DNA of 64,000 bases from Geobacillus thermoleovorans (lineage in GTDB: Bacteria; Bacillota; Bacilli; Bacillales; Anoxybacillaceae). A program made the translations under genes and the position numbers. Each line of letters begins with the position of its first letter. Position 1 is the first letter of the stretch. Of the stretch, positions 40,027 through 49,323 are shown one piece after another. The stretch is from NCBI RefSeq assembly GCF_001610955.1, contig NZ_CP014335.1:2489001-2553000 (forward strand), in the 5' to 3' direction. The notes below the pieces were generated by a model. It did no database searches and was not told where the DNA came from. It was given only the letters and a program-made list of their open reading frames with translations.

Positions 40027-41133
40027 TAGCGGCACCAATTCGATATAAGCGGCGAGCGCCTCGAGCAGCTGTTGCTGGGCTTTGGCCAACAGCGCTTCAT
40101 CCCGTCGCTCTTTGTATGCGGCAAGGGCGACATACGCCTGCTTCAGCGCTTCAACATACCGACCGACTGTTTTGTCGCTTGAAGCGTTGCTTTTTTCTAA
40201 CGCGTCATACGCCTTTTGGAGCGCCTGCCAGTCATCTTCTCCTGCTTTCCTGCCGCCAAGCAAAGCCGCGGAGACCGCTGCCATATTTTCATACAAAACC
40301 TCCCCTTTTTGGATGGCCTCCGACCGGCGCGCCGCCGCTTCGGCGGCAAACGACAGCTCTTTGACATACGTGCTTGGCACCCTTTGGCGGTATTGGTCGT
40401 TGACCGTCCGCAACGTTTCCTTATCCGCGCCGACGGCGATATAGAGCGCTGCCGGTTTTTGCCCCGCGACGACGACCGGCACGCCTGCTGTTTTGATCGA
40501 TTCGGACGCCTGCTTGGCCGCCGCCGCATTCGAATAGACGCCAGCTTGAATGACCGCAATGGAAAACGGCGCTCGTACGACGCTTTCTCTTCCTTCTTCG
40601 CCCGCCGCTGTTTCAGGCTTTGTCAATTCCGTCATCGCTTCAGATGCCGGCGACGAAGCAGATTTTTCCTTCGGAATGATGCGCAGCACCGTCATGCCAA
40701 ACGCCATGCCGACCAACGCAGCGACCAACGCGGCGGCGAGCAGCGACTTGGCTTGAGCCGGCAGCCGCCATGTCCGACGTCTGGCGCTTTTCTTTTGTTG
40801 CATCGCCTCGGAAACGGAAATGACCCGTTCATCCGCCTCAAGGGCGGCCGCCTCTTCCCAACCCGTCGTTTCAACATCTTCTCGAACTTGCCCATCCTCC
40901 GTAAACCACAGGCCTGTTGATGGCTTGCCTGCGGATGGCCCGCCTTCTTGAAACGCGCTCACTTGGCGGCTGTCATCCGCCTCGTTTTCTGCTCGCTGTC
41001 CTTTCCCTAGATGGCTGTCCACCGGATATCCATCCGACTCCTCGGACGGCCGTCCTTCCGACGAACGCTCCACGGTAAATGGGCGGGGCTTGCCGTTGAT
41101 ATTCACCATAATGCGCATGCGCTGCTTGTCCAT
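40018..41133 (-). CDS. spoIIB: SpoIIB-like SPOR-domain protein
   Basis: Septal protein that helps peptidoglycan dissolution at the start of engulfment. The 371-residue protein has a cytoplasmic N-terminus (MDKQRMRIMVNINGKPRPF), a charged disordered region, one membrane segment near residues 130-150 (LLAAALVAALVGMAFGMTVL), and a SPOR-type repeat domain (FSIAVIQAGVYSNAAAAKQA ... LYIAVGADKETLR). The ATG at 41133 is about ten bases after AAGGA. Its position matches B. subtilis spoIIB next to maf and comC. Confidence 0.85.
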   Translation of the reverse strand: MDKQRMRIMVNINGKPRPFTVERSSEGRPSEESDGYPVDSHLGKGQRAENEADDSRQVSAFQEGGPSAGKPSTGLWFTEDGQVREDVETTGWEEAAALEADERVISVSEAMQQKKSARRRTWRLPAQAKSLLAAALVAALVGMAFGMTVLRIIPKEKSASSPASEAMTELTKPETAAGEEGRESVVRAPFSIAVIQAGVYSNAAAAKQASESIKTAGVPVVVAGQKPAALYIAVGADKETLRTVNDQYRQRVPSTYVKELSFAAEAAARRSEAIQKGEVLYENMAAVSAALLGGRKAGEDDWQALQKAYDALEKSNASSDKTVGRYVEALKQAYVALAAYKERRDEALLAKAQQQLLEALAAYIELVPLGS

Positions 41134-41200
41134 TTGGCCACCGTCCTTCTTCCTGCTTCGATTTCTTTCGCCTATCTTACCACAAACGGAAAAAAAAAGA

Positions 41201-41221
41201 ACAAGACATTTGTCGTCTTGT
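41201..41221 (-). terminator. Terminator of the pilus operon
   Basis: On the minus strand ACAAGAC and GTCTTGT form a 7-bp stem (extendable by a G-U pair) with a 7-base loop, followed by CTTTTTTTTT. It lies after the last prepilin gene and before spoIIB, so it separates the pilus operon from spoIIB. Confidence 0.82.
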
Positions 41222-41249
41222 CCCCGCTTCTGTTCTTCATTTTCCGACA

Positions 41250-41711
41250 TCAACGGTTGCGAATCGCCTCGGTCCCCAGCGCTTCGACAGGAATCGGCTG
41301 CTCGCGCCCCTCATAGGTGCAAAGCTGCTTTGTCTCGCCTTTCAAGCAAACGGCGTAATCGATCCCGCCGTCTTCCCGCTTCGTGGCAAGCACGTACGAT
41401 GGATTTGTTTCCGGCGGCAATACATTTCCGGTAAACGGATCTTCGATTGGATCCAGCAAACCGTTGCCCACCAATTCTCCATACGACAATATGGCAGAAG
41501 AACGGGCTGGCAAAAATTCCACTTTCTCGGCGCCGACATACAGCCGCGCCGCTTCATACAAGCCATAAGCATCCGAAACAAACGCCCGCTCGCGCGCCCG
41601 ATCAATCACCGTCCACATGGCAAGACCGACGATCATCGCCACAATGCCGATGATCACCAACACAGCCAAAAGCTCAATGAGGGTCATCCCCCGCTTCATG
41701 CGAATGAGCAT
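41250..41711 (-). CDS. Type IV prepilin-like protein
   Basis: A 153-residue protein with a class III signal peptide: short basic leader MLIRMKRG, cleavage before MTLIELLAVLVIIG with glutamate at +5. The mature part has an N-terminal helix and a small C-terminal domain with two cysteines (YAVCLKGETKQLC) that could form a disulfide. Last gene of the pilus operon, 21 bases after pilO. Probably a minor pilin; it could also be a second major type. Confidence 0.85.
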   Translation of the reverse strand: MLIRMKRGMTLIELLAVLVIIGIVAMIVGLAMWTVIDRARERAFVSDAYGLYEAARLYVGAEKVEFLPARSSAILSYGELVGNGLLDPIEDPFTGNVLPPETNPSYVLATKREDGGIDYAVCLKGETKQLCTYEGREQPIPVEALGTEAIRNR

Positions 41712-41732
41712 ATCGGACTTCCACCATCCCCG

Positions 41733-42452
41733 CTACCGGCCCGAAGACGGCGCCATTTCCACGAGCGGATTGTCTTTGCCGCTTGGCGGAGGGACATCGC
41801 GGATGGGAATGAGCTGCTTCCATTTCTCAAGCTGCGGCGCGTAAAAGGCGCGGACATTGATGGAATAGGCGAGCGGTTGCACGTCGACAGCGGTGGACGT
41901 CAACTCAGGCGGGCCGGTAAACGTCAATCCTTCCACCGCCAAAATGCGCTCGGAGTGCTCAAGCACCTCTAAAAACCGTTCAAGCTGATAATAGGAGGGA
42001 GATTCCACCGTCAATTGGGCGGTAATAGACTGGATGCCGCTTGGAGGAATCAACGCCTTGTCTCCGGACGCCTTGCTTTCCGCTCCATTCGCGTTCCCTT
42101 GCGAAGGAGATTCTCCGGTTCCTTGCCCTTCAGCGAAGCTGACGCTCAATAGCCGGCTGTCAGAAATATATTCCGCTTTTTGAAACGTCAGCAACAGTTG
42201 GTCGGCGAACGGGCGCACCGGCACTTTCCTCTGCAAAGCCGCCAGGCTCTCTGCCGTTTCTTCTCGATTCCCCGCCGCCTGCTTTTTCATTGCAGCCAAC
42301 ACGTTTTTCTCGCTTTGTACGACCGCCTCGAGCCGATCCATTTGTTCGTAGCGCGGCATGAGCACAAAAACATAGAAAGCGGCAAACAAAAGAGCGGCAA
42401 GAAGAAACACCCCGGTAAACACGAGCGGCCATTTTCCAAAACGGCCCATCAT
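41733..42452 (-). CDS. pilO: PilO-like inner-membrane pilus assembly protein
   Basis: Bitopic partner of PilN in the assembly platform. The 239 residues have an N-terminal membrane segment (WPLVFTGVFLLAALLFAAFYVFV), a coiled coil (about 35-80) and a ferredoxin-like domain (ITAQLTVESPSYYQLERFLE). A serine/glycine-rich insertion at about 110-135 is unusual. The ATG overlaps the pilN stop (ATGA). Assigned from topology, motif and place; sequence identity in this family is low. Confidence 0.82.
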   Translation of the reverse strand: MMGRFGKWPLVFTGVFLLAALLFAAFYVFVLMPRYEQMDRLEAVVQSEKNVLAAMKKQAAGNREETAESLAALQRKVPVRPFADQLLLTFQKAEYISDSRLLSVSFAEGQGTGESPSQGNANGAESKASGDKALIPPSGIQSITAQLTVESPSYYQLERFLEVLEHSERILAVEGLTFTGPPELTSTAVDVQPLAYSINVRAFYAPQLEKWKQLIPIRDVPPPSGKDNPLVEMAPSSGR

Positions 42453-43024
42453 TCGTTGTCCCCCTCTTTTCCTGTCGGCTGAAGTTCCAGCTCATATTGC
42501 GCGATATACCGCGGCACGATCGTTTCCCCCTCTGCCCCGCCGCTTTCGCCGCTGGCCGAGATGCCGGTCAATTTGACGGCTTTGACCAAATGAACTTCCT
42601 CAAGCCGATCTAAATAATAGGCCGCTTCTTCCGCCGCATCAAACTGCACTGTCATCGTCACCGTCTTTTGACCAGCATACGAAAAGTTCATGATAAAGCC
42701 GCGCTCCGGCAGTTGTTTGGCCAACGCACGCAACAGCGGCACCGTTTTGAGCGGATAACGGTTCGCCCATTCGACCGCTTTAGCAAGCTCTTGCTCAGCT
42801 TGCTGCTGCTCCGTCGTTTTTCCCTTCGCCTCCATCGCCGCCTGCTCAGCGCGCACTTGCCGAAGCTCCCCTTCAAGCACCGCGAGCCGTTGATTCGCAC
42901 GCTCCATCAGCCAGTAGCCTCCCCCAGCGCCAAGCAGCAGAAGCAAAACGGCGAAGGCCGCCAGCACGGCGCCCGCCGCACGGCGCGGCTCTTTGCGCGG
43001 CAGCAAGTTGATGTCAACGATCAT
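42449..43024 (-). CDS. pilN: PilN-like inner-membrane pilus assembly protein
   Basis: A 191-residue bitopic protein starting MIVDINLLPRKEPRRAAG: the DINLLP motif is the part of PilN that inserts into PilM. A membrane segment (LAAFAVLLLLLGAGGGYWLM), a coiled coil and a small ferredoxin-like domain follow. It overlaps pilM by 11 bases and pilO by four, so the trio is tightly coupled. Confidence 0.9.
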   Translation of the reverse strand: MIVDINLLPRKEPRRAAGAVLAAFAVLLLLLGAGGGYWLMERANQRLAVLEGELRQVRAEQAAMEAKGKTTEQQQAEQELAKAVEWANRYPLKTVPLLRALAKQLPERGFIMNFSYAGQKTVTMTVQFDAAEEAAYYLDRLEEVHLVKAVKLTGISASGESGGAEGETIVPRYIAQYELELQPTGKEGDNE

Positions 43025-43952
43025 GGTCAGCCATTCCTTCTTTCAACGCCAATCCCCAGGCGAGATGATAACGATCCGGCAACGGATCAATCGAGCGAGA
43101 AAGCCGCTCCGGCGGCACATCAAGCCGCTCTGACATAACGGCAAACACATCGTCAAGCCGCGGATGGTCGCCGGTGAGGAAGAGGCGCGTAATTTGCTGT
43201 TTTCCTTGCTGGATGGAAAACGAATAAAAGCTCATCATCCGCTCGATTTCCTTATACACCTCCGCAAACGGGTCAACGATCGGCATCGTTCGCTCCCCGG
43301 GCGCCTCAAGCGGCACATGGCGCATAAACTGCGGCAAATGGCGGTGGAAGACGCTCAAATTGACAGCCGATTCGTCAAACTGGACAAGCAAAATGTGGTC
43401 GTCCGCCGCGGCTTGTCCGGCAACAAAAAACGGGCGATAGGCGCAAAGCGGGGACACATCGGCCGCCACCGGGCGCAGGCCTGCGTCTTCCAAGAGCGCC
43501 GCATATTCGGCCACCGCCTCTTCCGGCGCGGCAAACAACAGCACGTTCAGCACCTCGTTTGTTCTCTCGGCCACGACGTAGTCAAACACCGGATCGGCGA
43601 ACGGAAGCGGAATCGATTCACCAAGCTCCATAAACAAATAGCCGCGTATGTCCTCGTCCGACAAATGAGCGGGAAGCGGCAAATGGCGGATCATCACAAA
43701 CGGATCGGGAACGACAAAGCGGACACGCCGCCCGTCAAGTTTCCATTCGTCAACACATTCGTCCAAAATCATCGCCAACGTTTCCCGATCGGCGATTTTT
43801 CCATCGCGAATGATGCCGGGCGGCAAGGCTCGCTCGCCCCATCGCCTCGCCTCGGGCGGCTGTCCCGGCTTTGCTTCCACATAGCGGAGGACATGATCTT
43901 TGATGATGATATTCGCCTGTTTCGCCTTTCGCCGCCATAACGCCATCTTCAT
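43014..43952 (-). CDS. pilM: PilM-like actin-fold pilus assembly protein
   Basis: Cytoplasmic actin-like (FtsA/PilM) protein that binds the N-terminus of PilN and connects to the ATPases. The 312 residues show VRFVVPDPFVMIRHLPLP, an FADPVFDYVV strand region, VAADVSPLCAYRPF and a LLVQFDESAVNLSVF segment equivalent to phosphate loop 2, where usual glycines are partly replaced. ATP binding may therefore be weak. Lies between the prepilin peptidase gene and pilN. Confidence 0.87.
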   Translation of the reverse strand: MKMALWRRKAKQANIIIKDHVLRYVEAKPGQPPEARRWGERALPPGIIRDGKIADRETLAMILDECVDEWKLDGRRVRFVVPDPFVMIRHLPLPAHLSDEDIRGYLFMELGESIPLPFADPVFDYVVAERTNEVLNVLLFAAPEEAVAEYAALLEDAGLRPVAADVSPLCAYRPFFVAGQAAADDHILLVQFDESAVNLSVFHRHLPQFMRHVPLEAPGERTMPIVDPFAEVYKEIERMMSFYSFSIQQGKQQITRLFLTGDHPRLDDVFAVMSERLDVPPERLSRSIDPLPDRYHLAWGLALKEGMADHDR

Positions 43953-43973
43953 TCCGCTTCCTTTCTGCCGTCT

Positions 43974-44729
43974 TTACATAATGAGTGAAATATACGCGCG
44001 CACGATCGCTTCTCCGAAGAAAAACGCGGTCAACGCCCCGAGTGCGATCGCCGGCGCAAACGGCATCGGCTTGCCGCGCCGCACGCGGCCCAACGCCATG
44101 CCGACAAGCCCGATCACCGTTCCGTACAACGTCGCCAAGAAAAACGCGAGCAACACCATTTTCCAACCGAGCACAAACCCAAGCACGGCAAACAGCTTCA
44201 CATCGCCGCCCCCCATCCCGCCTTTGGACAAAACGGCGATCAGCCATAAAAGCGAAAATCCGACCGCCGCGCCAAGAAGCATATCGGCCCACGGCAAAAA
44301 CGGGATCACAAGCCGTTCAACCAAAAACAAACCGGCAAACACCAAAAGCACCCGGTCGGGGATGAGCATGTAGCGAAGGTCGGAGACGACAATGATGGCA
44401 AACAAGCTGATCAGCGTCCACGCCACAACGAGCCGCCCGCCCCAGCCGACCCACATCGGCGCGGCCGTAAACAAGGCAGCGGTGGCCAATTCCATCGCCG
44501 GGTAAAGGGGGGAGATGCGCCCCCCGCACCCTTTGCACCGCCCGCGCTGCACGACATACGACACAACCGGAATGAGCTCCCCCGCCGATAGCGTCCGTCC
44601 GCACGCCGGACAATGCGACCGCGGCCTGATGATTGACTCCCCGACCGGCACCCGCAGCCCGACAACGTTAAAGAACGAGGCGAGGAGGAGGGAGTAGAGG
44701 AAAACCAAAGTTAGGGCAATTTGATTCAT
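43974..44729 (-). CDS. comC: Prepilin peptidase/N-methyltransferase (ComC/PilD)
   Basis: Membrane aspartic protease that cuts and methylates prepilins. The 251-residue protein has two CxxC pairs of the cytoplasmic zinc loop (CPACGRT, CKGCGG), the first catalytic aspartate in VSDLRYMLIPD and the second in the GxGD motif MGGGDVKLF, within about eight membrane segments. It occupies the place of B. subtilis comC and probably serves both this pilus and the competence pseudopilus. Confidence 0.95.
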   Translation of the reverse strand: MNQIALTLVFLYSLLLASFFNVVGLRVPVGESIIRPRSHCPACGRTLSAGELIPVVSYVVQRGRCKGCGGRISPLYPAMELATAALFTAAPMWVGWGGRLVVAWTLISLFAIIVVSDLRYMLIPDRVLLVFAGLFLVERLVIPFLPWADMLLGAAVGFSLLWLIAVLSKGGMGGGDVKLFAVLGFVLGWKMVLLAFFLATLYGTVIGLVGMALGRVRRGKPMPFAPAIALGALTAFFFGEAIVRAYISLIM

Positions 44730-44788
44730 AGATATTAATTCCTATCAAACGCTTTTTCTATTTTCAGCTATCTTCTTAACTTCCACTC

Positions 44789-45307
44789 TCACCTGACAGC
44801 CCCAACTGCACTGCGTTTAAGATCTTGTTCTTGGACAGCTGCCCCACTATTATGTACCCCCCGTTCATTGTTAATTAATTTGACAAAGTAACTTAGTTTA
44901 TTATTATCATTTTTGATAAGTACGTAAGAATAATCAGCCTTAGGATCATCACTCAAGCCTGTCTGCATTTGCTGTGCACCTGTACCTGTAGGACCTTTTT
45001 TATACGAATTGGTGCCTCCATCCGGGTCTTTTACTGTTTCTAAATATCCCTCATCTTCTAAGTATTTAAGCGTAACAAGTGTATACTTCCCATTCGCCGG
45101 TATCAAATCCTTATCCGCCGTCACGGCGATTTTCGCTGCGTTGATCATTTGCTGCGCATTCGAAACGTGCGCGTCTTTTTTCGAATTGTCAATCAACCCC
45201 CCGATCGCCGGAATGGCAATCGCCGCGATAATCCCTAAAATGACGATGACGGCGAGCAGTTCGATGAGCGTCAAGCCGCGCTCGTTTTTCAACACCCGTT
45301 TGAACAT
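44789..45307 (-). CDS. pilA: Major type IV pilin
   Basis: A 172-residue prepilin: leader MFKRVLKNERG, then LTLIELLAVIVILGIIAAIA with glutamate at +5, and a C-terminal globular domain without cysteines. Size and place behind pilC suggest it is the main subunit. Base use is uneven: the 3' half is far more AT-rich (15 of 60 bases G/C at 44881-44940) than the 5' half (about half G/C) and the flanking genes. An own promoter is possible at 45352-45380. Confidence 0.88.
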   Translation of the reverse strand: MFKRVLKNERGLTLIELLAVIVILGIIAAIAIPAIGGLIDNSKKDAHVSNAQQMINAAKIAVTADKDLIPANGKYTLVTLKYLEDEGYLETVKDPDGGTNSYKKGPTGTGAQQMQTGLSDDPKADYSYVLIKNDNNKLSYFVKLINNERGVHNSGAAVQEQDLKRSAVGAVR

Positions 45308-45351
45308 GGTTCACTCTCCCTTTCTTTCATTTTTAGCCTGTTTTCCCTATT

Positions 45352-45380
45352 ATTCTACAACATAGGAAGAAAAATAGGAA
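45352..45380 (-). promoter_or_regulatory. Possible separate promoter of the major pilin gene
   Basis: On the minus strand TTCCTA (45380-45375), 17 bases, TAGAAT (45357-45352), 45 bases before the pilin start in an AT-rich 85-base gap. A separate promoter would allow more pilin than machinery to be made. Confidence 0.45.
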
Positions 45381-45392
45381 TATATTCTTATT

Positions 45393-46604
45393 TTATTGTT
45401 GAATATGGTTGAAAATATCATACATCGGCACGATGATCGAAGTGACGATCGTCCCGACGACGCCGGCGAGAAGCACGATCATGAGCGGTTCGATGAGCGA
45501 TTTCAACCGGTCGGTGGCCGCATCGACTTCCGCTTCGTAAAAATCAGCAACTTTGCCGAGCATGGCGTCAAGCGCACCGGTCTGTTCGCCGATCGTGATC
45601 ATTTGCGCAACAAGCGGCGGAAACGCCCAATGGCGGCGGAGCGGCTCCGAGAGCGATTGCCCGCGCTCGAGGGAGGTCCGCGCTTCAGCCAGCACAGATG
45701 CGATCACTTCATTTTCAACGACGCGCCCAGCGATGGAAAGCGCCTCTAAAATCGGCACCGAGCTTGCAACAAGCGAGCTGAGCGTCCGTGTCAGGCGGGC
45801 GAGCGCCGCTTTTTGCACGAGCGTGCCGAACATCGGCATCCGCAGGGCGGCATAATCCAAATAGTACTTCGTTGTCTTTTGCCGCCGAAGAACCACAAAC
45901 GATGCGTACACGCCGGCAAAAAGCAGGACGACGGCCCACCAATACCGCTGCATCACACTGCTTGCCTTGAGCACAAACTTCGTAATCGCCGGCAGTTCGG
46001 CGTGAAACTCGGCGAACATCTCGACGAACGTTGGCACAACGGCGACAAGCAAAAAAATAACGACCGCGGTGGCAATGATGGCAACAGCAATCGGATAGGC
46101 GAGCGCCGAGGCGATTTTTTGCCGCGTCCGATGCATTTTTTCAAAATGATCGGCCAAGCGGTCAAGCGTCTCGTCAAGCGTCCCGCTCGCTTCACCGGCG
46201 CGCACCATGTTGACAAACAGCGGCGGAAAGATGCGCGGATGATTCGCCGCTGCCGCTGAGAGCGGGTTCCCGCTGCGCAATGACTGTTCGATGTCAAGAA
46301 GCGTCTTAGCGAGCGGCTTGCTTTCCGTTTGCTCCGCCAAAATGCGGATCGAATCGACGATCGTCACCCCGGCGCGCACAAGCGTTGCGAACTGGCGCAA
46401 AAAGATGACAAAGTGCTGCAGTTTGACGGCGCGGCCAAACGAAATTTCTTTGTTCCATATGGACGGCGGCACTTCGGCAAGCGCCAGCGGGCGAATTCCT
46501 TTTTCCCGAAGCTTTGCCGCCGCCTCGCGCCGCGAAACGGCATTGATCACTCCAGCTTTTTTCCGTCCGTTTCGGTCGCGCCCCTCGTACTTAAACTGCG
46601 CCAT
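45393..46604 (-). CDS. pilC: Pilus assembly platform protein PilC
   Basis: Polytopic inner-membrane protein (GspF family) that couples the ATPases to pilin insertion. The 403 residues begin MAQFKYEGRDRNG and hold two homologous helical domains (FLRQFATLVRAGVTIVDSI near 65 and LTRTLSSLVASSVPILEAL near 270) and three membrane segments. Start at 46604 lies after GGGGGAG and overlaps pilT by 14 bases. Confidence 0.95.
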   Translation of the reverse strand: MAQFKYEGRDRNGRKKAGVINAVSRREAAAKLREKGIRPLALAEVPPSIWNKEISFGRAVKLQHFVIFLRQFATLVRAGVTIVDSIRILAEQTESKPLAKTLLDIEQSLRSGNPLSAAAANHPRIFPPLFVNMVRAGEASGTLDETLDRLADHFEKMHRTRQKIASALAYPIAVAIIATAVVIFLLVAVVPTFVEMFAEFHAELPAITKFVLKASSVMQRYWWAVVLLFAGVYASFVVLRRQKTTKYYLDYAALRMPMFGTLVQKAALARLTRTLSSLVASSVPILEALSIAGRVVENEVIASVLAEARTSLERGQSLSEPLRRHWAFPPLVAQMITIGEQTGALDAMLGKVADFYEAEVDAATDRLKSLIEPLMIVLLAGVVGTIVTSIIVPMYDIFNHIQQ

Positions 46605-47646
46605 CGTCCCCACGCTCCCCCGCCAAATACACTTCAGCCGCCAGCGGATCGATGCGCCCATCGGCTGCAAGCTCCTTAACGCTCATTTCCATCGTCTGCA
46701 TGCCGATGCTGCGGCTCGTTTGCATAATGTTGATGATTTGATGTTCTTTTTCGTTTCGGATTAAGTTGGCGACGGCCGCATTGTTCACTAAAATTTCCAG
46801 CGCTGCCGTCCGCCCGGTTTTGTGTCTGTTTGGAAACAAGCGCTGAGCGATGATGGCAACGAGCACGGAAGCAAGCTGCAGCCGGATTTGCGCCTGCTGG
46901 GCCGGCGGAAAGACGTCAATCATCCGCTCAATCGCCGCCGGCGCGCTCGCCGTATGAAGCGTGCCAAGCACTAAATGGCCCGTTTCCGCGGCGGTGATTG
47001 CCGTTTGGATTGTTTCCAAATCGCGCATTTCCCCGACTAAAATGACGTCTGGATCTTGACGAAGCGCAGCGCGCAATCCGGCGGCAAAACTGCCAGTGTC
47101 GAATCCCACCTCGCGTTGGTCGATGATCGATTTCCCGTGTTTATGCAAATACTCGATTGGATCTTCCAGCGTGATGATATGTTTCGACATCGTTTTGTTC
47201 ATATAGTCGATCATCGCCGCCAATGTCGTCGATTTGCCGCTGCCGGTCGGTCCGGTGACAAGCACGAGTCCGTGCGGCTTTTCGGCGATGCGCTTTAAGA
47301 CATCCGGCAGGCCAAGCTCCTCCAGCGTCGGGATGCGCACCGGGATGAGGCGCACGGCGAGCGACACGCATGACCGCTGTTTAAACACGTTTAAGCGAAA
47401 GCGGGAAACGCCGGCAATGCCATACGAAAAATCAAGCTCTCCGGTTTCCTGAAACTGCTGCCAAAGCGGCGCCGGAATGATGGATCGCGCCATTTGCTCT
47501 GTTTCCTCCGGGTGCAGGCGCTCATGGCCGTAAGCTCTCAACTCCCCGTTCACGCGAAAAATCGGCGGCGCGCCGACGGTTAAATGCACGTCGGAAGCGC
47601 GGCATTCAAAGGCCGCGCGCAATAACGCCTCAAGCTTTTCCTTCAT
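46591..47646 (-). CDS. pilT: Pilus retraction ATPase PilT
   Basis: Hexameric ATPase that depolymerises pili for retraction and twitching. The 351-residue protein has the PAS-like N-terminus (ECRASDVHLTVGAPPIFRVN), Walker A GPTGSGKSTT, the Asp box, the His box LVLGTLHTAS and a C-terminal NLIRNEKEHQI segment in the place of the PilT AIRNLIRE motif. ATG 47646 follows GGGTGAG; a GTG nine bases upstream has no site. The Com system of bacilli has no retraction ATPase, so this gene marks a true type IV pilus. Confidence 0.94.
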   Translation of the reverse strand: MKEKLEALLRAAFECRASDVHLTVGAPPIFRVNGELRAYGHERLHPEETEQMARSIIPAPLWQQFQETGELDFSYGIAGVSRFRLNVFKQRSCVSLAVRLIPVRIPTLEELGLPDVLKRIAEKPHGLVLVTGPTGSGKSTTLAAMIDYMNKTMSKHIITLEDPIEYLHKHGKSIIDQREVGFDTGSFAAGLRAALRQDPDVILVGEMRDLETIQTAITAAETGHLVLGTLHTASAPAAIERMIDVFPPAQQAQIRLQLASVLVAIIAQRLFPNRHKTGRTAALEILVNNAAVANLIRNEKEHQIINIMQTSRSIGMQTMEMSVKELAADGRIDPLAAEVYLAGERGDDGAV

Positions 47647-47658
47647 CCATCTCACCCA

Positions 47659-49323
47659 TCAATGCAAAATGGCCACTTTCAGCACTTCTTCAAGCGTGGT
47701 CAACCCTTGCTTCACTTTCAACAGCCCATCATCCAGCAAAAAAATCATTTTGTTTTGCAGGGCAAGCTCGCGCAATTTCGAAAACGGCTCGTTGTTTAAA
47801 ATGACGCGCCGCATCTCATCGGTGACAACAAGCAGCTCGTGAATCGCCAGCCGTCCGCGGTAACCGGTCATGTTGCACATCGGGCAGCCGCGGCCGCGGA
47901 CAAGTTGATGAACCTCAATGCCGCGGCGGGCGAAAATGTCCCGCTCCCGCTTCGTCGGCTCATACACCTCTTGGCAGTCGCGGCAGACGCGGCGCACAAG
48001 CCGCTGCGAGACAACGCCGGCGAGCGATGTGGCCACTAAAAACGGCTCAATCCCCATATCGATCAGGCGGGTGATCGTGCTTAATGCATCGTTCGTATGG
48101 AGCGTGCTCAACACTAAATGACCGGTGAGCGAAGCGCGGATCGCCACTTCCGCCGTCTCGCGGTCGCGAATCTCCCCAACCATGATGATGTTCGGGTCTT
48201 GACGCAAAATCGAGCGGAGCCCTTGGGCGAACGTCAAGCCGACATTCGGGTTGACTTGAATTTGGTTGACGCCCTCGATCTGATATTCGACTGGATCTTC
48301 AATCGTAATAATGTTCACGTGCTCGCTGTTTAAATGGTTGAGCGCCGCATAGAGCGTCGACGATTTCCCCGAACCGGTCGGTCCGGTGATCAAGACGATG
48401 CCGTTCGGCCGCTCGATCAAGCGGATGAACCGATCTAAATTGACCGGGTTGAAACCAAGTTTATGAATATCGTTTAACGCTGCGCCCAAATCGAGGACGC
48501 GCATGACGATTTTCTCACCGTATACGGTCGGCAGCGTTGAAACGCGCAAATCGACCGGATGAAAATCGATGTCCATTTTGATCCGCCCGTCTTGCGGCAC
48601 GCGGTGTTCGGTGATGTCCATATTGGCCAAAATTTTAATTCTCGCCGTCAACATGCTTTGCATATGTTTCGGCAGCGCGCGTTCGGTGCGAAGCAGGCCG
48701 TCGATCCGATAGCGGATGAGCACTTTCGTCTCCTGTGGATCGATATGAATGTCGCTCGCCCGCTGTTCAACAGCAAGCTGCAAAATTTGGTTCACCAAAC
48801 GAACGATGGGAGAATCGTCCTCAGCAGCCCGCTCGTCGTCGCGCACCTCAGGCGGCGGCGTTTGCAAAAAATCCTCAAATGCTTCGTCGATGTCGTAATA
48901 TTTATTGATCGCCCGCAAAATATCGTCTTTTGAAGCGATCGCCGTTTCAATTTGAAACCCGGTCGACAGGCGCAAATCGTCGATGGCAAAAAAGTCCATT
49001 GGATCGGCCATGGCAACGAGCAGCCGATCGCCTTCCACCTTGAGCGGCATAACCATATGGCGGCGGGCAAACTCTTTCGGCACGAGGTTTGTCGCTTTCG
49101 GATCGATCGGGTACCGGTACAAACTGACGTGCGGAATGCCGAGCTGAAACTCGAGCGCCTCAATCAGCTGCTGTTCCGTGATGTAGCCGCGCTGCAACAA
49201 GGCGTCGCCGAGCTTTTGCCCGGGCGCCTTCTCGCGCAGCGCCTCGGCCAGCTGGCTTTCGGTGATCAATCCCGCTTCGACAAGCAAATCACCAAGCCGT
49301 TTCCGTTCCTGCTTTTTGCTCAT
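47659..49323 (-). CDS. pilB: Pilus extension ATPase PilB
   Basis: Hexameric ATPase powering pilus assembly. The 554 residues have the N-terminal GSPII_E domain (LGDLLVEAGLITESQLAEAL), Walker A GPTGSGKSSTLYAAL near 315, Walker B/His box region and the zinc-binding four-cysteine loop (CRDC ... CPMC, about 450-490) typical of extension rather than retraction ATPases. Its ATG overlaps the stop of the VanW-G5 gene. Confidence 0.96.
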   Translation of the reverse strand: MSKKQERKRLGDLLVEAGLITESQLAEALREKAPGQKLGDALLQRGYITEQQLIEALEFQLGIPHVSLYRYPIDPKATNLVPKEFARRHMVMPLKVEGDRLLVAMADPMDFFAIDDLRLSTGFQIETAIASKDDILRAINKYYDIDEAFEDFLQTPPPEVRDDERAAEDDSPIVRLVNQILQLAVEQRASDIHIDPQETKVLIRYRIDGLLRTERALPKHMQSMLTARIKILANMDITEHRVPQDGRIKMDIDFHPVDLRVSTLPTVYGEKIVMRVLDLGAALNDIHKLGFNPVNLDRFIRLIERPNGIVLITGPTGSGKSSTLYAALNHLNSEHVNIITIEDPVEYQIEGVNQIQVNPNVGLTFAQGLRSILRQDPNIIMVGEIRDRETAEVAIRASLTGHLVLSTLHTNDALSTITRLIDMGIEPFLVATSLAGVVSQRLVRRVCRDCQEVYEPTKRERDIFARRGIEVHQLVRGRGCPMCNMTGYRGRLAIHELLVVTDEMRRVILNNEPFSKLRELALQNKMIFLLDDGLLKVKQGLTTLEEVLKVAILH

